Below, piece by piece: positions 29,470 through 32,828 of a stretch of 32,828 nucleotides of DNA. Location: contig JBGAWE010000017.1 of the NCBI GenBank assembly GCA_044227705.1, positions 1 to 32,828 on the forward strand. Direction: 5' to 3'. The DNA is from JANOQP01 sp044227705 (GTDB lineage Bacteria > Bacteroidota > Bacteroidia > Chitinophagales > Saprospiraceae). Each line of letters begins with the position of its first letter. Within the stretch, counting starts at the first letter, position 1. The position numbers and the translations under genes are program-made. The notes below the pieces were generated by a model. That model saw nothing but the letters and a program-made list of their open reading frames with translations, was not told where the DNA came from and did not search any database.

Positions 29470-31659
29470 TTAAAACTTAAACCGCGCTGACACCCTCAAG
29501 TCGCGCCCCGCGCCGCTCAACCCGCTGGCGAACGGCCGATAATTCACATCGAGGATGTTCTCCGCCGCCGCCTGAATCGAGAGCCGCCGCGTCACGTCGA
29601 GCGAGGCCCGCCAGTTTAGCGTCCAGTAGGCGAGGGTTCCGTCGGCGGTGGCGTATCGCTCGTTGTCCTCGGCGTCGAGGCGGTAGTCGTCGAGCTTCTT
29701 TTTGCCGCTGAAAAGTCCGAAGGCCTCCATGCTCCACTTGCCGCGCGCCGCCGTCAGCCCCGCCCGGCCGAACATTGGCGGGATGTGGTCAAAGGGCGTC
29801 TCCTCGCCGTCGTCGATGAGGCGACCCCGGCACCAACTCCCCGTCGCGTCGAGCCGCAGCCAACTGGTCAGGCCGACCGAGGCGCGGGCCGTCGCACCAA
29901 CGACGCGGGCTTTGCCAAGGTTTTGGGTGGAAAAAACCGGTGTCGTGTCGCCGTCATAGACGACGGTCGAGCTGCCGTTGAAGGTCGTCGCCGCCAGCCC
30001 GAGCGCGTCTTCGAGCAGCATCGCGTAGCCAGTCAAACCGGCTTGGACGCGGCCGTTTCCAGTGGTCTCGATGGTCAGCTCGGCGTTGCGGGCGCGCTCC
30101 GGTTTGAGGCCGGTGTTAGGCACGATGAGCTGCGCCGCTTTGACGCTCTCGAAGACCTTGCCCATGTCGTCGACGTTTGGCGTCCGGAACCCGGTCGAGC
30201 CTAAAATACTGATTTTCAATGAATTGGAGGGTAGCGCGACCAGCCCGACATTCCCCGTCCAAGCCTTGTTTTCTTGCTCAGTGCTGGTGAAAGGGAACGG
30301 AACGACCCGGTTCTCGAACCGCGCCGAGAGCGTCGAGTAGTTGTAACGCGCCCCGATGTTGAAGTAAAATCTATTGGAAAACCGGATCTGGTCGGCCGCG
30401 TAGGCGGCGGCCGAGAAGGTGCTGCTGCCGCCGTCCGGGTAGCGGGTGTCGGTCTCCCTCACGGCTTTGGTCGAGACATCGAAAAAGTCGGCCTTCGAGC
30501 CGACCTCGTTCCCCGCAATCTCGAAACCGTAGCGCTGCGACTGCCGCCTTTTTCGCCGCTCGAAGTCGCCGTTGATGGTGACGACGGTCACTTTTTCCAC
30601 CTGGTCCTTGCGCTTCGAGCTGCCCCAGTTGCGCGAGTGGCGGCTCTCCTCGATGCGCTGGGCGGCGGCGGTGATTGTCCCCCGGTCGAACAGGCCCCGA
30701 TCGGCCGGCCCGAGCTTGAGCTGGTAGCTGCCGAAGGCCCATTTCTCGGGGCCGTAGTACCATTCGGCGTACTGCGGGAGGCCGTTCTTGAGGTGGGTGA
30801 GGCGGTCGTACCGCGGCACGTCGCCGGTGGTCGTGTAGCCGAAGGTGAGGCCGTGTTCCATGTCGCCGCCCCCTTTGAAGCGGAATTTTTGCAAGAAATT
30901 CATCTGTCGATAGGCCGCCCCTACCTGTGTGTTGGGCTTTGAGTTGACCACCATCGAGTCCTTGCCGTCGAAGGTTTTTTGGTAAAAACCGCGCTTGCCG
31001 AAGTCGGGGTACTTGCTCGTGCGCTGTGCCCCTTGCCGCAGGTCGCCGAAGTCGGAGAAGGTGGCAGAGGTGAGCGAGGCCCATTTCTTTCCCCCAAACT
31101 GGAGGTCGGCATGCCCCGTTTTCTCCTCCGCTGCCGACCCGTATCGGGCCGCGACGGAGCCGCCAACGTTGACGTCGTCGGAGCCTGAAAACGCCGGGAT
31201 TTTGGTGAAAAAAGTCGCCACGCCGCCCAGTGCATCGCTCCCGTAGACGAGCGAGCCGGGGCCACCGACGACCTCCGCCCGGTCGAGCGAGAAGGGGTCG
31301 ATGCGCAGCACGTTTTGCAGGTGGCCGCCCCGGTAGATGGCGTTGTTCATCCGCACGCCGTCGACGACGAGGAGGATGCGGTTGGCCTCCAGCCCGCGCA
31401 GCACGGGCGAGCCACCGCCCTGCTGGCTCTTTTGGACGAAGACCTCGCCCGTCGCCGTGAGCAGGTCGGCCGTGTTCGCCGCGTCGGCCCGCTCGATGGC
31501 TTTTTGTGGGATGGTTCGGACTTGGTTGGGCGTGGTTCGTGCTGGTTCCTCGATGCGCGAGGCAGCGACGACGACTTGCCGGATGGTGTCGGTCTGTTGG
31601 GAAAAAGCCGTGCCCGACAAGAGGAGAGGGGCGAGCATGGTGGTGAAAAATTTCTTCAT
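29470..31659 (-). CDS. TonB-dependent receptor, hemoglobin/heme-receptor-like
   Basis: The 729-aa outer-membrane receptor has a signal peptide (MKKFFTTMLAPLLLSGTAFSQ) and goes directly into the TonB box and plug, with no carboxypeptidase-like domain: QVVVAASRIEEPARTTPNQVRTIPQKAIERADAANTADLL, then SPVLRGLEANRILLVVDGVRMNNAIYRGGHLQNVLRIDPFSLDRAEVVGGPGSLVYGSDALGGV. The barrel includes GSTGFRTPNVDDMGKVFES and LKPERARNAELTIE, the pattern seen in the hemoglobin/transferrin/lactoferrin receptor group, and ends ENILDVNYRPFASGLSGAGRDLRVSARFKF with terminal Phe. Substrate may be heme, a siderophore or another metal complex; the sequence does not decide. ATG 31659 is chosen over a TTG two codons upstream. 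The WIDEHEF-type small protein gene is just upstream on the same strand. Confidence 0.92.
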   Translation of the reverse strand: MKKFFTTMLAPLLLSGTAFSQQTDTIRQVVVAASRIEEPARTTPNQVRTIPQKAIERADAANTADLLTATGEVFVQKSQQGGGSPVLRGLEANRILLVVDGVRMNNAIYRGGHLQNVLRIDPFSLDRAEVVGGPGSLVYGSDALGGVATFFTKIPAFSGSDDVNVGGSVAARYGSAAEEKTGHADLQFGGKKWASLTSATFSDFGDLRQGAQRTSKYPDFGKRGFYQKTFDGKDSMVVNSKPNTQVGAAYRQMNFLQKFRFKGGGDMEHGLTFGYTTTGDVPRYDRLTHLKNGLPQYAEWYYGPEKWAFGSYQLKLGPADRGLFDRGTITAAAQRIEESRHSRNWGSSKRKDQVEKVTVVTINGDFERRKRRQSQRYGFEIAGNEVGSKADFFDVSTKAVRETDTRYPDGGSSTFSAAAYAADQIRFSNRFYFNIGARYNYSTLSARFENRVVPFPFTSTEQENKAWTGNVGLVALPSNSLKISILGSTGFRTPNVDDMGKVFESVKAAQLIVPNTGLKPERARNAELTIETTGNGRVQAGLTGYAMLLEDALGLAATTFNGSSTVVYDGDTTPVFSTQNLGKARVVGATARASVGLTSWLRLDATGSWCRGRLIDDGEETPFDHIPPMFGRAGLTAARGKWSMEAFGLFSGKKKLDDYRLDAEDNERYATADGTLAYWTLNWRASLDVTRRLSIQAAAENILDVNYRPFASGLSGAGRDLRVSARFKF

Positions 31660-31676
31660 GTTCAAAAAAGGGATGC

Positions 31677-31708
31677 CCCGCCGCTGGCCCGATTCGGCCG
31701 ACGGCGGG
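31677..31708 (-). terminator. Hairpin between the small companion gene and the TonB receptor gene
   Basis: CCCGCCG (31677-31683) pairs with CGGCGGG (31702-31708), with an inner GGCC/GGCC stem. On the minus strand CATCCCTTTTTTG follows. It lies about 50 bp after the stop of the 180-aa gene and directly before the TonB start, so it may terminate or attenuate transcription into the receptor gene. Confidence 0.6.
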
Positions 31709-31759
31709 TCTTTGGAAAAGCCGGGACGCGCTCGGCCGGTGGCCGAGCGGTTCCTCGAT

Positions 31760-32302
31760 TTACAAAAAACACTGTTGGGAAGAAGCCTGCGGCGGCGGGC
31801 AGGGAGGCGGGAACTCCAGACCGGCGGCCGCGCGCCGCGCCTCTGACCGAACCTTTTTTGAAGAAAAAGTGGCCGAAAAGACTGCCGGGGCGCCGCTCGG
31901 AAAATCGAGCGGGAAGTCGTGCCAGGCTTGCCAAAAGGAGCCGCTGGTCGGTTGCCGACCGTGGCCCGCTAGTTTTTCAAAAAAGAGATGGGCGGCACTT
32001 TCCCGCTCGTCGCAACGGGCGGCGATGAAAAGCGAGTCGCCCCGTTTCTCAATTGAAATCAGGTCGAAAAGGCGGCCAGCATGCCAAAACTCGTGCTCGT
32101 CGATCCAGCGGAGGCGGGAGGAAGAGGAACTGTCGAGGGCCAGTTGGGAGACGGAGCCTTTCCCTTTTTTCAATAAACACCGCGCCTCGGCGACCGCCCC
32201 GGCGACCGTGCGCAGGTAGCCGAGGCTGGGTGCGACGGCCCATGCGACAACGCAGAATAGCAGTGCGCCCGCCGACGTGCGGGTAGGGAAAGGGAGCTTC
32301 AT
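31760..32302 (-). CDS. Small exported protein of the TonB-receptor-companion type
   Basis: The 180-aa protein starts MKLPFPTRTSAGALLFCVVAWAVAP, a signal peptide or anchor. The central motif RLRWIDEHEFWHAGRLFDLISIEKRGDSLFIAARCDERESAAHLFFEKL (about 70-118) resembles the W-I-D-x-H-E-F...G-x-x-Y/F-D-V/L pattern of small Bacteroidota proteins that are often coded beside TonB-dependent receptors for metals. The end is Pro- and Cys-containing (GLEFPPPCPPPQASSQQCFL), also usual in such proteins, which could bind metal. The function is unknown; a periplasmic metal-handling or receptor-accessory role is inferred from motif and position. The ATG at 32302 is chosen because it begins the signal segment. 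The TonB receptor starts 101 bp downstream, past a hairpin. It is divergent from the GNAT gene. Confidence 0.75.
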   Translation of the reverse strand: MKLPFPTRTSAGALLFCVVAWAVAPSLGYLRTVAGAVAEARCLLKKGKGSVSQLALDSSSSSRLRWIDEHEFWHAGRLFDLISIEKRGDSLFIAARCDERESAAHLFFEKLAGHGRQPTSGSFWQAWHDFPLDFPSGAPAVFSATFSSKKVRSEARRAAAGLEFPPPCPPPQASSQQCFL

Positions 32303-32316
32303 AGCGGGCCAAATAT

Positions 32317-32347
32317 CAAACTTGAGCCACCTATTTTCGGCCCCAAA
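32317..32347 (-). promoter_or_regulatory. Promoter of the TonB-companion gene
   Basis: On the minus strand TTTG (32344-32347) and CAAGTTTG (32317-32324) are exactly 19 nt apart, fitting TTTG-N19-TAnnTTTG with one mismatch (C for T). The -7 box ends 14 nt before the ATG at 32302, leaving a very short leader. Confidence 0.55.
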
Positions 32348-32362
32348 ACCGACCGGAGGAAA

Positions 32363-32828
32363 ATGGTGCAATTGCGAACGATCGAGATTTCGGAGGCTGG
32401 CGAGCTGGCGGCCGTCGCCACGCGCTCATTCGTCGAGGCATACCAAGAAACGGAGACGATGGAGGAGCTAGAACGGTTCTGCGCCGCCCATTTTAACGTC
32501 CAAAAAATCGCGGCCGACCTGCAAACCATTGACTGTCAACATATTGGGGCTTTTTTGGAAGGCGCGATGGTCGGCTACCTAAAGCTCAATTTCGGAAAAC
32601 TGGCCGACGGCTCCCTCGACGCGGCGGCCGTCCAAATCCACCGCATCTATGTGCTGCGCGATTTTTGGCAGCACAAAATCGGGGCGGCACTGATGGCGAA
32701 AAGCATCGAAATCGCCCGCGTACGGGGCGCGTCGCGGATTTGGCTCGTCGTCTACAACATGAACCAGCGGGCGCAGGATTTCTACAAGAAATGGGGCTTC
32801 CGACAGACCGGTCTGTTCGACTTCGACT
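32363..32828 (+). CDS. GNAT family N-acetyltransferase, cut by window edge
   Basis: The first 155 codons are present. The fold landmarks of GNAT acyltransferases are clear: the N-terminal strand and helix (VQLRTIEISEAGELAAVATRSFVEAYQET), the strand HIGAFLEGAMVGYLKLNF, the acetyl-CoA-binding motif A (VQIHRIYVLRDFWQHKIGAALMAKSIEIARVRGASRIWLVVYNMNQRAQDFYKKWGFRQTG), and motif B (FYKKWGF). It should transfer an acetyl group from acetyl-CoA to an amine; the acceptor is unknown. The acetyl-CoA loop here is WQHKIG rather than the usual Q/RxxGxG/A with Gly at the first position, a small departure. A GGAGGA lies only a few bases before the ATG at 32363, too close for a normal Shine-Dalgarno. It is divergent from the TonB-companion gene. 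Confidence 0.9.
   Translation, partial: MVQLRTIEISEAGELAAVATRSFVEAYQETETMEELERFCAAHFNVQKIAADLQTIDCQHIGAFLEGAMVGYLKLNFGKLADGSLDAAAVQIHRIYVLRDFWQHKIGAALMAKSIEIARVRGASRIWLVVYNMNQRAQDFYKKWGFRQTGLFDFD

Noticed and set aside
32355..32360. GGAGGA as a Shine-Dalgarno of the GNAT gene
   Set aside because: Only two bases separate it from the ATG, too close for normal pairing, and other starts in the window do not use such a site.

Overview
The window is about 33 kb of ordinary-looking chromosome from a GC-rich member of the Bacteroidota. The best guess is the Saprospiria/Saprospiraceae, judged from protein character only. Evidence for the phylum: four secreted proteins with type IX secretion (T9SS) C-terminal sorting domains (three type A, one type B/gliding-motility type), two TonB-dependent receptors (one with the carboxypeptidase-regulatory N-domain), a WIDEHEF-type TonB-companion protein, general lack of Shine-Dalgarno sequences with A-rich leaders, and -7 promoter boxes of the TAnnTTTG type. 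I see no rRNA, CRISPR array, prophage, integrase or intact insertion sequence. Twenty-six protein genes (two cut by the window edges) and two tRNA genes are supported.

Layout. 1-2.4 kb: a cut secreted-protein gene (-), a DUF1460 cysteine amidase-like protein (+) and an ATP-grasp ligase (-). 2.5-6.5 kb: a T9SS type A protein (+), a large subtilisin-like peptidase without a signal peptide (-) and a 192-aa unknown protein (-). 6.7-10.9 kb: sdhB alone (-), then a rightward run of a one-TM unknown, a PAP2-like membrane protein, a T9SS type B protein and a YwqG/DUF1963 protein. 11-14.4 kb: a T9SS protein with dockerin-like and cohesin-like parts (-), tRNA-Ala(GGC) (+), tRNA-Leu(CAG) (-) and an orphan NarL-type response regulator (+). 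14.5-19.2 kb: a 974-aa T9SS propeller protein (-), divergent from a 470-aa helical unknown (+). 19.2-23.2 kb: a LON-domain protein and a VIT1/CCC1 metal transporter (+), facing a leftward cluster of a 191-aa unknown, a short methylmalonyl-CoA mutase small subunit and a ROK sugar kinase. 23.4-26.8 kb: a TonB receptor followed 26 bp later by 4-hydroxyphenylpyruvate dioxygenase (+). 26.9-32.3 kb: a GH57/DUF3536 protein, a heme-receptor-like TonB protein and its small companion (all -), then a cut GNAT acetyltransferase (+).

The genes do not form one pathway; they look like mixed housekeeping (sdhB, hppD, mutA, ROK kinase, tRNAs) and envelope/secretion functions. Most convergent gene pairs are separated by strong hairpin terminators, which makes the transcription units fairly clear. 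I did not find a clear new multi-gene system. The most unusual signals are: repeated 11-bp TTTTT(G/C)AAAAA palindromes in different reading frames and between genes; a recurring TAC(C/T)TT(T/C)G box in front of tRNA and protein genes; a nested inverted repeat after hppD; a C-terminally short MutA coupled to an unknown gene and a kinase; and a pro-domain subtilase with no visible export signal.
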